From: Bacteroidota bacterium
GTDB lineage: Bacteria > Bacteroidota > Bacteroidia > AKYH767-A > OLB10
Reading direction: 5' to 3'
Assembly (NCBI GenBank): GCA_016699635.1
Contig: CP064983.1
Span: 3,100,001 to 3,164,000, forward strand
DNA: 64,000 bases
Shown here one piece after another: positions 18,047 to 27,584 of this stretch. The translations under genes and the position numbers were made by a program. Position 1 is the first letter of the stretch. Every line of letters begins with the position of its first letter. A model generated the notes under the pieces. The model was not told the DNA's origin. It saw nothing but the letters and a program-made list of their open reading frames with translations, and made no database searches.

Positions 18047-18054
18047 TACATTTG
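18047..18054 (+). promoter_or_regulatory. TAnnTTTG -7 element for the GT2/sigma/rsmG operon
   Basis: TACATTTG at 18047-18054, ending 25 bp before the TTG start at 18080. Confidence 0.45.
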
Positions 18055-18079
18055 CGCGCTTACCAACACCAAAGTTATT

Positions 18080-19231
18080 TTGATACCCATACCTATACCA
18101 GATTTTATAAGCATTGAAAATATTTCATTGGTACTTTTTTATTTGCTTGTAGTATTTATTACCATACAACTAATCTATTATTTATTTGTTTTTGTGCGTT
18201 TGTCTCTGCATAAAACAGTAAACGCCCCAGTGTCAGAAATTGAGCCGCCTGTTTCAATAATAATTTGTGCCAGAAATGAACTGAAAAACCTAAAGGCATA
18301 TCTTCAACAAGTATTGGAGCAAGACTATCCTCGATTTCAGGTTATAGTTGTGAATGATTGTTCGTGGGATGAATCAGAAAAGTATCTTGAAGAACTATCT
18401 GCAACCTATACAAATCTTAAAGTAGTTTCAATCAAAGAACAGGAACGTTATCAGCATGGAAAAAAGTTTGCCTTGACAATTGGAATTAAGTCTGCCTTAT
18501 ATGACCATCTGTTGTTGATTGATGCAGATTGTTATCCGGCAAGCAATCAGTGGATACGACTGATGATGCAAAGTTATAATGCAAAAACAAGAATAGTAAT
18601 TGGTTATGGTGCCTATATTAAAACTTCTTCACTATTAAACCGTTGGGTTAGATTTGACACTGCATTTAATGCAATGCAATATCTTTCATTTGCACTTGCA
18701 GGAAACCCTTACATGGGTGTTGGAAGAAATTTATCATATCAGCGTTCACTGTTTTTCGAGAATAAAGGCTTTGCCCGACATCAACATATTATGTCTGGCG
18801 ATGATGATCTTTTTATAAATGATACAGCCACTACAGAGAATCTTTCTGTTCAGATAAACCCCGATTCTTTTACTTATTCACAGCCAAAAACCGACTTTAT
18901 TGACTGGTTCCGTCAGAAGAAAAGGCATATAAGTGCTTCTCGCTTATATAAGTTTAAACATAAAATGCTTTTAGGCATTTACTATTTTTCACATATTTCA
19001 TTCCTTGTTTTATTTATAGCATTGTTAATAATTCAGTTTAAAATTGAATATGTAGTTACTGCCTTTAGTTTACGTTTGGTTTTTCAAATGATTATTTTTG
19101 GCTCATGCTTAAAAAAATTAAAGGAAGGCGATCTGATTCCGTTGATACCGATATTCGATATATGGATAGCAGTTGTTTATCCTTTAATTGCCATCTCCAA
19201 TCGTTTAATAAAGAATAAAACATGGAAGTAA
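18080..19231 (+). CDS. Membrane-bound family 2 glycosyltransferase
   Basis: 383 residues from a TTG start. No closer ATG exists and the promoter lies just upstream. There is one N-terminal membrane segment (about 15-40). A GT-A domain follows with 'PPVSIIICARNELKNL' (about 54-70), 'VIVVNDCSWDES' (first Asp), 'LLLIDADCYP' (DxD-like metal site) and 'MSGDDDLFIN' plus 'QKKRH', the acceptor-site ED and Q/R..RW-like motifs of processive or polyisoprenyl-linked GT2s. Two or three C-terminal membrane helices complete it. It transfers a sugar at the inner membrane; substrate unknown. Its end overlaps the sigma factor gene by 10 bp, so it is co-transcribed with sigma factor and rsmG. Confidence 0.85.
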   Translation: MIPIPIPDFISIENISLVLFYLLVVFITIQLIYYLFVFVRLSLHKTVNAPVSEIEPPVSIIICARNELKNLKAYLQQVLEQDYPRFQVIVVNDCSWDESEKYLEELSATYTNLKVVSIKEQERYQHGKKFALTIGIKSALYDHLLLIDADCYPASNQWIRLMMQSYNAKTRIVIGYGAYIKTSSLLNRWVRFDTAFNAMQYLSFALAGNPYMGVGRNLSYQRSLFFENKGFARHQHIMSGDDDLFINDTATTENLSVQINPDSFTYSQPKTDFIDWFRQKKRHISASRLYKFKHKMLLGIYYFSHISFLVLFIALLIIQFKIEYVVTAFSLRLVFQMIIFGSCLKKLKEGDLIPLIPIFDIWIAVVYPLIAISNRLIKNKTWK

Positions 19232-19875
19232 AAAGTCCCAAAACTGCAAAGGCAGCACAAGATAAAACAGAAGTTAATCCTAACTTAAGTGATAAAGCAG
19301 TTGTAGATTATCAGCTGGTTCGTGAAGCAGTAGATCATGGCAATCAAAAAGCTTATGCTGAACTAATGTCGCGCTACAAGGATTCTATCTATTTTATGCT
19401 ACTTAAAATGGTCAATAATCGTGACGATGCTGATGATTTGACAATTGAAGCTTTTGGCAAAGCATTTAAGAATATTCATCAATATACACCTGACTATGCT
19501 TTCAGCACCTGGCTATTTAAAATAGCAACCAACAATTGCATTGATTATATCCGCAAAAAGCGAAAGTTAATGTTGAGTATTGATAAAGGATATGAAAACG
19601 AAAATGGCGAAGAGGTTGCTTTGGAAATAAAATCTGACACCATAGGTCCTGAAGAAAAGCTGATGAAAAAGCAAAAAATGGAAACCATGCGTGAGGTTGT
19701 TGATAAGTTAAAACCAAGATACCGGACACTTATTGAACTCCGTTATTTTCAGGAGTTGAGTTATGAAGAAATTGCAACGAACATGGATTTACCTCTTGGA
19801 ACTGTTAAAGCCCAACTTTTCAGGGCGCGTGAATTTCTGTATCAGATAATGAAAAACTCTGAACATCGTCCATAA
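19222..19875 (+). CDS. RNA polymerase sigma-70 factor, ECF-type
   Basis: 217 residues. Region 2 is seen as 'YAELMSRYKDSIYFMLLKMVNNRDDADDLTIEAFGKAFKNI' with 'FSTWLFKIATNNCIDYIRKKRK'. Region 4 is seen as 'LKPRYRTLIELRYFQELSYEEIATNMDLPLGTVKAQLFRAREFL', an HTH that binds the -35 element. The linker and about 30 residues of charged N-terminus are longer than in minimal ECF factors. No anti-sigma gene is adjacent. The tight GT2-sigma-rsmG arrangement suggests constitutive expression; this family is widely conserved in Bacteroidota. Confidence 0.92.
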   Translation: MEVKSPKTAKAAQDKTEVNPNLSDKAVVDYQLVREAVDHGNQKAYAELMSRYKDSIYFMLLKMVNNRDDADDLTIEAFGKAFKNIHQYTPDYAFSTWLFKIATNNCIDYIRKKRKLMLSIDKGYENENGEEVALEIKSDTIGPEEKLMKKQKMETMREVVDKLKPRYRTLIELRYFQELSYEEIATNMDLPLGTVKAQLFRAREFLYQIMKNSEHRP

Positions 19876-19878
19876 AAG

Positions 19879-20514
19879 ATGTCAAGCGGAGTTTCATTAT
19901 TGCAACGCTACTTTCCGGAATTACCTTTAGAAAAGCAGGAAAAATTTGTCTTATTTGCTGAGTTATTTAAAGTATGGAATGAGAAGATAAACCTTGTTTC
20001 CAGAAAAGATATAGATCAGTTTTATTTACACCACTTATTACATTCTCTTGTCATAGCAAAGTTTATTGATTTTGGTAAAGGAACTAAAGTCATGGACATT
20101 GGCACCGGAGGCGGATTACCGGGTTTACCATTAGCTATTTATTTTCCTGAAACTAACTTTTATCTGGTTGATTCTATTCGTAAAAAGACTGAAGCCGTTA
20201 AAGAAATGGCCAATCAACTTTCATTATCTAATGTAACTGTATTTAACAAACGAGCCGAAGATGTATCAGAAAAAGTTGACTTTGTTGTTTCCAGAGCTAC
20301 GGCACCACTCTCAGATTTGGTAAAATGGAGTAGGGGTAGAATTAATTCTAAAGGCAAGGCATCAATCCCAAATGGACTTATTTGTTTAAAGGGGGGAGAT
20401 TTAACCGAAGAGCTAAAACCATTTGAAAATAAGCTATTTACAGAAAATGTTACGGCATTTATACAGGAAGAATTTTATAAAGAAAAAAAAATAATCTACT
20501 TGCCTTTAGTATAA
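19879..20514 (+). CDS. rsmG: 16S rRNA (guanine-527-N7)-methyltransferase
   Basis: 211 residues. It methylates G527 of 16S rRNA with SAM. The SAM-binding motif 'VMDIGTGGGLPGLPLA' (71-86), 'KVWNEKINLVSRKD' (31-44) near the N-terminus, 'VDSIRKKTEAVKEM' and 'FVVSRATAPLSDL' are characteristic of RsmG/GidB. Starts 3 bp after the sigma factor stop. Confidence 0.95.
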   Translation: MSSGVSLLQRYFPELPLEKQEKFVLFAELFKVWNEKINLVSRKDIDQFYLHHLLHSLVIAKFIDFGKGTKVMDIGTGGGLPGLPLAIYFPETNFYLVDSIRKKTEAVKEMANQLSLSNVTVFNKRAEDVSEKVDFVVSRATAPLSDLVKWSRGRINSKGKASIPNGLICLKGGDLTEELKPFENKLFTENVTAFIQEEFYKEKKIIYLPLV

Positions 20515-20526
20515 AAGAATTAATTA

Positions 20527-20534
20527 TATCTTTG
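20527..20534 (+). promoter_or_regulatory. TAnnTTTG -7 element for rpmH
   Basis: TATCTTTG at 20527-20534, with a TTTA at 20505-20508 in the position of the -33 box (18 bp spacing). It implies a leader of about 40 nt. Confidence 0.5.
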
Positions 20535-20580
20535 CCGCCTCTAAAAAGAATTTTGCAGCATTAATAAAAACTGAAGTATT

Positions 20581-20742
20581 ATGGTAAGGACATATCAACC
20601 CTCAAAGCGTAAGAGAAAAAACAAACATGGTTTTCGTGAAAGAATGGCAACTGCTAATGGTCGCAGAGTGTTAGCTTCACGCAGAGCAAAAGGTCGTAAA
20701 AAACTGACTGTTTCAAGTGAAAGTAAAGTTCGTGGTAAATAA
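20581..20742 (+). CDS. rpmH: 50S ribosomal protein bL34
   Basis: 53-residue, very basic protein: 'MVRTYQPSKRKRKNKHGFRE' followed by 'RMATANGRRVLASRRAKGRK' and a short tail. This is the canonical L34 sequence ('TYQPS.RKR...HGFR.RM.T.NGR.VL..RR.KGRK.L'). It has its own promoter and a strong terminator. In many bacteria rpmH neighbours rnpA/dnaA; here it follows rsmG, and no rnpA is visible. Confidence 0.97.
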   Translation: MVRTYQPSKRKRKNKHGFRERMATANGRRVLASRRAKGRKKLTVSSESKVRGK

Positions 20743-20763
20743 ATAACTACATTATAAAATATC

Positions 20764-20794
20764 AAAAAGCTGCCTTCTTTAAGGTGGCTTTTTT
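20764..20794 (+). terminator. Rho-independent terminator of rpmH
   Basis: AAAAAGCTGCCTT (20764-20776) pairs with AAGGTGGCTTTTT (20781-20793) with two G-U pairs and a 4-nt loop, ending in T6. Confidence 0.8.
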
Positions 20795-20828
20795 ATTTTA
20801 GCACCAATTATTAAAGTTTCTTGTAATC

Positions 20829-21377
20829 ATGAATTTCAAATCAGGTCTCTTTTATTTGTCTATTATTCTCTTGTTTACTGCTTGTCAGAAAGATTATAAT
20901 GACCCCGGCACCGGCCCATCGCAATATTATGGAACACGCAGCGGTGTTTCTATCAGGGCTATTTTATTGGCGCAAATGCCTGCTACAGATCCATCAGGAA
21001 ATAGTTGGGATGTAGCAGACTCTGTTGACACAGCAGGTCGTGCAGATATTTATTACCGTTTTAAAGACATAGACTCTATTGACTATCCTGAATTTGTTCA
21101 GAATTTTCATTTTGACAATGTAAATCCTGATAGTTTGCCGCTGCCATATTTTTTAACTACGCCTTATCCATTACGTGCCATTGGCAGCAATGTTCAGTTT
21201 GATATTTATGATTTTGAGAAGAGCCTTTCATCGCCAGCTATTGACTCAACCTTAATGAAATCATTTAACTTTTCAGTTGTTGCAGGCGATTCACTAATTG
21301 AGAATCCTTATCCTGATAGTTTGGTACTGGCAGAAGATGGTTATGTAGTTCTGCTTTATTTGAACTGGAAAAAGTAA
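20829..21377 (+). CDS. Hypothetical lipoprotein
   Basis: 182 residues with lipobox 'LLFTAC' (Cys19), then an acidic D/S/Y-rich beta-type protein without a family I recognise. The absence of charged residues other than Asp next to the Cys is compatible with outer-membrane or surface sorting. A strong terminator follows the gene, so it is a single-gene unit. Confidence 0.7.
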   Translation: MNFKSGLFYLSIILLFTACQKDYNDPGTGPSQYYGTRSGVSIRAILLAQMPATDPSGNSWDVADSVDTAGRADIYYRFKDIDSIDYPEFVQNFHFDNVNPDSLPLPYFLTTPYPLRAIGSNVQFDIYDFEKSLSSPAIDSTLMKSFNFSVVAGDSLIENPYPDSLVLAEDGYVVLLYLNWKK

Positions 21378-21400
21378 TGTTGTGATTATTTATAAAAATG

Positions 21401-21432
21401 AAAAGCTGCACTCTATAAGGGTGCAGCTTTTT
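21401..21432. terminator. Bidirectional terminator between convergent genes
   Basis: AAAAGCTGCAC (21401-21411) pairs perfectly with GTGCAGCTTTT (21421-21431), with T runs in both directions. It serves the lipoprotein gene (plus) and the T9SS gene (minus). Confidence 0.8.
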
Positions 21433-21451
21433 CTAAAAGTACTTTAATCAA

Positions 21452-22411
21452 TTAATTTATTGTAATCTTCTTTATACTTGTTTTTCCTGTATCTGTAGTA
21501 ATTTTCAACAGATAAATCCCTTTGGAAACGTCATTCAAAACAACATTTTTAGTTAAAACAGAAACATCACTAACATTTTCAGAGTAGATGCTTCTGCCTT
21601 GCAAATCCATTATATTAATTTCCAGATTACAGCGGTTTGCAAAAGAAGCATTAATCATAAAATTTCCTTTTGATGGATTTGGTAGAATAGTAAGTGCGTC
21701 TTCTACTTCTATTGTATTAATTGAAGTTGTAATAGTTCCATAAATTTCAAAAGGAAATCCTTGAGGTGTTGATAGAGCAACATCTAATGCAGGAAGCCAC
21801 ATAGAGCTATCAGGAATATATAATAATCCGTCTCCTGTAGTAGTATTTAAAGTATCAGTTAAAGGCGGTACCCATGGTCCTGAGAGAGATGGATTTCCAC
21901 CACTCTGCCAACTTAACCAATAATTACCTGAAGTAAGTGTCCATGCACTTTGTGGTACAATTACACTGTACATTACCGGACGTGACACGGAATTAAACTG
22001 ACCATCTACAGTCCTGTAAATATTTGAAAAGCGAGTGTTTTGTAACAGATTAGTTATTGTATCACCTAAAACAATTGTACCGCCTTATGCCGGAGAGCCA
22101 TTAAAGATTTCACAATTTACAGCATTTATTGTAGATACAATTCCTGAATTACTCTGATATGCATAAAACCTAATAGAGTCAATTGTCCAAATTTGACCTG
22201 CCGGGATATTAAAATCATCTGCTATTCTATAGCCTTCAAGCAATTGTTGCCCGAATCCTAATGAAGCTAATCCATGATGAAAACAGGATATATCTGCACC
22301 ACCTTGACCTACACCCGGATGATTAATAATAGTGCCATTGGAATAAATCTGTGCCTGACCCTGAATATAGCAAATAAGTATTACAAATAATAAAGTAAAT
22401 AATTTTTTCAT
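21452..22411 (-). CDS. T9SS type A sorting-domain protein, copy 1, interrupted by an in-frame TAA
   Basis: The frame runs from ATG 22411 to the stop at 21452 (319 codons) but carries TAA at 22085-22087. At this point the neighbouring paralogue has Ile within '...IFNGSPAIGGSIVLGDTITN'; here it reads 'FNGSPA*GGTIVLGDTITN'. Both sides stay in the same frame, so this is a nonsense change rather than an indel. A signal peptide (to about 'QGQAQ') and a T9SS tail ('LTILPNPSKGNFMINASF...GIYLLKITTD...KITIN') are present. Function of the beta-rich middle ('GYRIADDFNIPAGQIWTIDSIRFYAY') is unknown. About two thirds identical to copy 2 immediately upstream. Confidence 0.7.
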
Positions 22412-22512
22412 ATCTAAATTTTTTACAAACTTAATTCAATACCCATATAATACAATTCAACTATAGAAATATTCATAGGCTAATCGAGTTTGTTCTACAA
22501 TTTTTTAAAAAA

Positions 22513-22544
22513 AAAGGCTGCAATTTCTAAAAATTACAGCCTTT
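22513..22544 (-). terminator. Terminator of T9SS copy 2
   Basis: AAAGGCTGCAATTT (22513-22526) pairs with AAATTACAGCCTTT (22531-22544) with one mismatch. On the minus strand it is followed by a run of T residues. Confidence 0.75.
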
Positions 22545-22562
22545 AAAAAGTTTATAAAATTA

Positions 22563-23518
22563 TTAGTCAACTACGATTTTCTTGGTAAGAACTTTACCTG
22601 AATCACTTGTAAGTTTCAACAGATAAATTCCTTGTGTAACGTCATTCAAAACAACATTTTTAGTCAATACAGAAACATCACTAACATTTTCTGAGTAGAT
22701 GCTTCTGCCTTGCAAATCCATTACATTAATTTCCAGATTACAGCGTTTTGCAAAAGAAGCATTAATCATAAAATTTCCTTTGATGGATTTGGTAGAATTG
22801 TAAGTGCGTCTTCTACTTCTATTGAATTGATGGAAGTTGTTACAGTTCCATATATCTGAAATGGTAAGCCTTGTGGGTCAGCTGTAGCGCCACCATCCAG
22901 AATTGGATTCCAAATTGAACCATCAGGATTGAACTGAATTGCATCTCCGGTTGCCATATTAGCATTAGTCAAAGGAGGTGCCCAGGGACCAGATGTTAAT
23001 GTACCGCCTGTTTGCCAGGCAACCCAATAAGTTCCAGCCGGTAGTGACCATGCACTTTGTGGCACAACTATGTTTCGCATTACCGGACGCGCTGTATTTG
23101 TAAATGCTGCATCCGCTGTACGATAGATATTTGAGAAATAAGTGCTTTGCATCAAATTAGTTATTGTATCGCCCAAAACAATAGAACCACCAATTGCCGG
23201 TGAACCATTAAAAATTGCACAGTTTACATCTGTAATTGTAGATGCGTTTCCAGAATTGGTTTGATAAGCAAGAAATGCAATAGAATCAATTGTCCATGTC
23301 TGACCTGCAGGAATTATGAAATCATCAGCAACACGATAACCCAGTCCGGAAGCATGATTCATACCTAATGAATTCAGTCCATCATGTAAGGAGGATACAT
23401 CTGCTCCACCGACACCTAATCCAGGATTATTTACAATTGTACCATTGTCATAGATTTGTGCATTAGAAGTTAAACTTCCTAAGGCAACTGCTGTAATAAG
23501 AGTAAATAGTTTTTTCAT
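22563..23518 (-). CDS. T9SS type A sorting-domain protein, copy 2 (frameshifted)
   Basis: Start at ATG 23518 (MKKLFTLITAVALGSLTSNAQ) rather than the longer frame at 23575, because it gives a clean signal peptide. The reading frame breaks at T3 22779-22781. Copy 1 has T4 at the equivalent place, and restoring one base gives 'NPSKGNFMINASFAKRCNLEI' and a protein of about 318 residues. Layout matches copy 1: a beta-rich body and a T9SS tail ('VEDALTILPNPSKGN...GIYLLKLTSDSGK...KKIVVD'). The body resembles the part of secreted Bacteroidota proteins with 'VADDF.IPAGQTWTIDSI'. Function unknown. The tandem arrangement indicates local duplication. Confidence 0.78.
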
Positions 23519-23636
23519 ATTCTTTTTGATTTTGAAATTATCTATCAAAAGTAAAGGTTTAAATATTACAATCACTATATTTTACATTAGATTTCTTAAA
23601 ATATCAACATTACTTCCAATGAATATGTTTATAACA

Positions 23637-24631
23637 TCAACTAAAATCTATCTCCGTACTATCACCAATATTCAAGCTCTGACTTAGTCCTTTTAGAAAT
23701 GCATCGCTTCCAATTACAGAACGATGTAAAACTGCAGATTCTAACTGCGAATAGGAGCCAATAATTGAATCTTTAATGATAGAATATTTTACGATGGTAT
23801 GCTCGCCAATAGAAACATGAGGACCAATAATGGAATCAGCAATATCGCAGTTGTATGCAATACTCACCGGAGGAATTATGATTGTATTTGGAAACTTCTG
23901 TGGTTTAGGATTTGTTTCTGCAATTCTGTCTAATAAAATTGCATTGGTTTCAAGGAGACTTTCCTTGTTTCCACAATCAAACCAATTGCCCACATGAAAG
24001 ACTTTAATTTTCTCACCCTCTTCAATCATTCGCATCATGGCATCAGTCAGATGATATTCATCTCTTGTTTTCAGGTTGTTTTCGATAATGTAATTCAATG
24101 CTTCAAACAAATGCCCTGCTTGTTTAATAAAATAGATACCGACAAGTGCAAGATTTGATTTTGGGATTACCGGTTTTTCATGCAACTTGGAAACGAAACC
24201 CTCATCATTCAATTCAACAACACCAAAATTTCTTGGATCATCTACTTTTTAACTCCTAAAAGAGACTGTTCGGCTTGCTTAAAAACATTAATGTCAAAAT
24301 CAATTATCGTATCGCCCAATACAATGAGCATTTCATCTTCTGCATGAACATGGTTTCGAGCAAACCAAACAGAATGACCGGTACCTTCGCGTGGTTCCTG
24401 CAATACAAATGCTGCTTTAAGTGAAGGATATTTGCTTTTTACAAATTCTTCAATTTTTTCACCCATGTAACCAATAATAAATACAAACTCATCATATCCG
24501 GATTGCACAAAATAATCAATGATGTGGGCAAGAATGGGATGGCCTGCAACAGGCACTAATGTCTTCGGTTGTGTATGTGTATGTGGACGAAGTTTTGTTC
24601 CGATACCGGCCACAGGGATTACAATTTTCAT
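23637..24631 (-). CDS. Sugar-phosphate nucleotidyltransferase with beta-helix tail (frameshifted)
   Basis: Two frames (24242-24631, 23637-24212 and upstream) join to about 331 residues when T5 at 24246-24250 is extended by one, restoring 'LLGVKKVDDPRNFGVVEL'. The N-terminal half has the pyrophosphorylase signature 'AGIGTKLRPHTHTQPKTLVPVAGHPIL' (variant of GxGTRLxPxT..xPK) and 'EGTGHSVWFA'. Next come 'LGDTIIDFD', 'KPVIPKSNLALVGIYFI' and 'DEYHLTDAM'. The last 100 residues show hexapeptide-like repeats ('CDIADSIIGPHVSIGEHTIVKYSIIKDSIIG'). It makes an NDP-sugar from NTP and sugar-1-phosphate; glucose-1-phosphate thymidylyl- or uridylyltransferase is most likely. Divergent from the aldolase gene. 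Confidence 0.85.
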
Positions 24632-24704
24632 TTCAAATTATTTTAAGCAAAAATATTAAACTACAGAACAGCATAAGTCTGATGGCATGGAATAAAAAAA
24701 AATG

Positions 24705-24712
24705 TAGTTTTG
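24705..24712 (+). promoter_or_regulatory. TAnnTTTG -7 element for the aldolase gene
   Basis: TAGTTTTG at 24705-24712, ending 30 bp before ATG 24743. Confidence 0.5.
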
Positions 24713-24742
24713 CCACACTTAACTGATATTTAAACGCACGAT

Positions 24743-25799
24743 ATGTTGAACAAAATTACCGAATTACTTGGCAAGGATGCCGATAAATTATTAAATCACG
24801 TTTGTAAAACTGTTCCAAAGGAAACATTACATCAGCCGGGTAACGACTTTGTTGACCGCATTTTTATCCCTTCGAACAGAAGTAATCAGGTAATCCGTAG
24901 CATACAATCACTCTATAATCATGGTCGTTTGAATGGTACAGGATATATGTCCATTCTGCCGGTAGATCAGGGAATAGAGCACTCTGCCGGAGCAAGCTTT
25001 GCCCCAAACCCAATGTTTTTTGACCCTGAAAACATTGTAAAGTTAGCTATAGAAGGCGGCTGTAATGCAGTTGCTTCAACTTATGGAGTACTGGCATCTG
25101 TTTCAAGAAAGTATGCTCATAAGATTCCTTTTATTGTTAAAATAAATCATAATGAGTTTCTGACATACCCAAATAAATTTGATCAGATTATGTTTGGTAC
25201 TGTTGATGAGGCCTGGAACATGGGTGCTGTGGCTGTTGGTGCAACAATTTATTTTGGCAGCGAAGAATCATCAAGACAAATTGTAGAAGTGGCACAAGCT
25301 TTTGAGCGAGGCTCACGAACTGGGTATGGCAACAATTCTCTGGTGTTATCTACGCAACCCGGGATTTAAAAAAGACGGAATAGATTACCATACTGCTGCA
25401 GACTTAACTGCTCAGGCAAATCATTTAGGAGTAACTATTCAGGCAGATATTATTAAACAAAAACTACCTACTAATAATGGTGGATACACTGCTATTAACT
25501 TCGGAAAAACTCATAAGGATGTTTATGTAAAGCTTTCTTCTGATCATCCTATTGACCTTTGCCGCTATCAGGTATTGAATTGTTATAATGGCCGTATGGG
25601 ATTAATCAATTCAGGTGGAGAATCTAAAGGTGCTACAGATATGGCCGAAGCAGTAACAACTGCAGTTATCAATAAAAGAGCCGGTGGTCAGGGTTTAATT
25701 TCAGGACGTAAAGCTTTCCAAAAACCATTTAAAGATGGTGTTGAAATGTTAAATGCAATACAGGATGTATATCTTTCAAAAGAAGTTACATTAGCATAG
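24743..25799 (+). CDS. Class I fructose-bisphosphate aldolase (frameshifted)
   Basis: Two frames (24743-25369 and 25302-25799) combine to about 351 residues if one base is removed near 25304, reading 'VAQAFSEAHELGMATILWCYLRN'. This is one of the few shifts not in an A/T run. The enzyme belongs to the archaeal-type/FbaB class I family that cleaves fructose-1,6-bisphosphate through a Schiff base. Signatures: 'GYMSILPVDQGIEHSAGASF', 'AVASTYGVLASVSRKYAHKIPFIVKINHNE' (Schiff-base Lys region), 'AVAVGATIYFGS' and C-terminal 'NSGGESKG' / 'GLISGRKAFQKP' phosphate-binding loops. A glycolysis/gluconeogenesis role fits pckA in the same region. Confidence 0.88.
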
Positions 25800-25860
25800 T
25801 ATTTTAAACAGTACATCAGTTGATAGACCCAACATATCATTAACGTAAACTGATTAATAA

Positions 25861-26706
25861 ATGACTTGGTTTAAAAGAATTAAAGAGGGCATCACCACTT
25901 CTACAAGGGAGAAAAAAGAAACTCCTGAAGGTTTGTGGTATAAATGCCCATCATGTAAAGCTATTGTTCCATCATTGGAGCATGAGGAAAATAAATATGT
26001 ATGTCCAAAGTGCAATTATCACGACAGAATTGGTTCTGACGAATATTTTGCAGTACTTTTTGATGACAATCAGTTTACAGAGTTTAATACAGAACTAACC
26101 TCTGCCGATCCTTTAGGGTTTGTTGATACAAAAAAATATACAGACCGCTTGCGTGATACTATTTCTAAAACGAAGTTGAAAGATGCTATGCGTACTGCCG
26201 TAGGAAAAGTAAACGGCAACGATTTAGTTGTTGCTTGTATGGACTTTCAGTTTATTGGAGGAAGCATGGGCTCTGTAATGGGCGAAAAAATTGCAGGAGC
26301 AATTGACTATAGTATTCAGCATAAGATGCCATTGATGATTATAAACAAATCAGGTGGTGCCCGTATGATGGAAGCAGCATTTTCTTTGATGCAGATGGCA
26401 AAAACATCAGCAAAGCTTACCAGACTTGCCGATGCAGGCTTGCCTTATATTAGTTTACTTACCGATCCTACCACAGGAGGTGTGACAGCATCTTTTGCCA
26501 TGCTTGGTGATTTAAACATTGGAGAGCCCGGAGCATTAATTGGATTTGCCGGTCCACGAGTTGTAAAAGAAACAATAGGTAAAGATTTGCCCAAAGGATT
26601 TCAGACTTCAGAATTTGTTCTTGAACATGGTTTCTTGGATAAAATTGTTGACCGCAGACAATTAAAAGATATCATTGGTCAGTTATTAAGTATGTTTAAA
26701 AATTAA
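25861..26706 (+). CDS. accD: Acetyl-CoA carboxylase carboxyltransferase beta subunit
   Basis: 281 residues. An N-terminal four-Cys zinc ribbon (Cys29, 32, 48, 51; 'CPSC...CPKC') is followed by the crotonase-like carboxyltransferase fold with 'GGSMGSVMGEKI', 'INKSGGARMMEAAFSLMQM', 'DPTTGGVTASFAMLGD' and 'GPRVVKETIGKDLPKGFQ'. With AccA it transfers CO2 from carboxybiotin to acetyl-CoA. accA is not in the window; accC is at 9976. Intact, 61 bp after the aldolase gene. Confidence 0.96.
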   Translation: MTWFKRIKEGITTSTREKKETPEGLWYKCPSCKAIVPSLEHEENKYVCPKCNYHDRIGSDEYFAVLFDDNQFTEFNTELTSADPLGFVDTKKYTDRLRDTISKTKLKDAMRTAVGKVNGNDLVVACMDFQFIGGSMGSVMGEKIAGAIDYSIQHKMPLMIINKSGGARMMEAAFSLMQMAKTSAKLTRLADAGLPYISLLTDPTTGGVTASFAMLGDLNIGEPGALIGFAGPRVVKETIGKDLPKGFQTSEFVLEHGFLDKIVDRRQLKDIIGQLLSMFKN

Positions 26707-26823
26707 TTATTGTCAGTTTACTTTATCTGAATAAATAATTCAGCCAATCAGTTATAGGTTTGCGTTTGTTACAAGTAAACAATGTTTATGCTGTAAACGT
26801 TATTGATAATTATTAAAAATCAA

Positions 26824-27568
26824 ATGTATCGCAGAGAATTTTTATCATCAATTGCAGGTATAGGAGCTATTGGAACTTTAAGTTCTTTTAAAAACATTAC
26901 TGATGATCTGAGTAATTCCGATAAGATGCCTGTATTGTTTATCGGACATGGCTCTCCAATGAATGGTATTGAAAACAATGAGTTCAGCAATAAATGGAAA
27001 AAATTAGGTCAATCATTACCTAAACCAAAAGCAATTGTTGTTGTTTCTGCACATAAAAAATATTATCAAATCAGTAAATGCTGATTTAGATCATGACTGG
27101 GGGCTCGACCATGGAGCATGGACTGTTACAAGACGAATGTATCCTGATGCGAATATTCCTGTGCTTCAAATCAGCATTGACATTAATAAACCGGCATCAT
27201 TTCATTATCAATTGGGGAAAGAACTTGCTTCACTTCGCACAAAAGGAGTGTTGATAATTGGAAGTGGTAATATGGTTCACAACCTTGGGAAAATTGCATG
27301 GGATAAAATTGATGAAGTTGGTTTTGGTTATGACTGGGCTGTTGAAATGCATCAACTTTTTAAAACAAAAATTGCAGACAACGATCATCAGGCACTGATT
27401 AATTATGCATCTCTTAGCAGGTCAGCTTTAATGGCAGTGCCAACTCCTGACCATTATTTTCCGTTAATGTATGTACTTGGGCTGCAACAAAAAAATGAAG
27501 TGGCTGAATTTTTTAACGATAAGTTGGTAGCAGGTTCAATTAATATGACTTCTGTAAAATTCGGATAA
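26824..27568 (+). pseudogene. 4,5-DOPA dioxygenase-like (class III extradiol dioxygenase) with internal deletion
   Basis: The start ATG 26824 gives a twin-Arg-like leader ('MYRREFLSSIAGIGAIGTLSS'). The two halves are recognisable as the YgiD/LigB family: 'LFIGHGSPMNGIENNEF' and 'AIVVVSAH' in the first frame, then 'DLDHDWGLDHGAWTVTRRMYPDANIPVLQISI', 'GVLIIGSGNMVHNLG' and 'PTPDHYFPLMYVLG' in the second. Between 'VVVSAH' and 'DWGLDHG' family members have about 60 residues, including the 'IHDF.GFP..LY' segment. Here only about 14 remain and the frame changes near 27055-27065. So roughly 150 bp appear lost, unlike the single-base shifts elsewhere. As written the gene cannot make an active enzyme. 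Confidence 0.75.
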
Positions 27569-27584
27569 ACGCAGATTGCAACAG

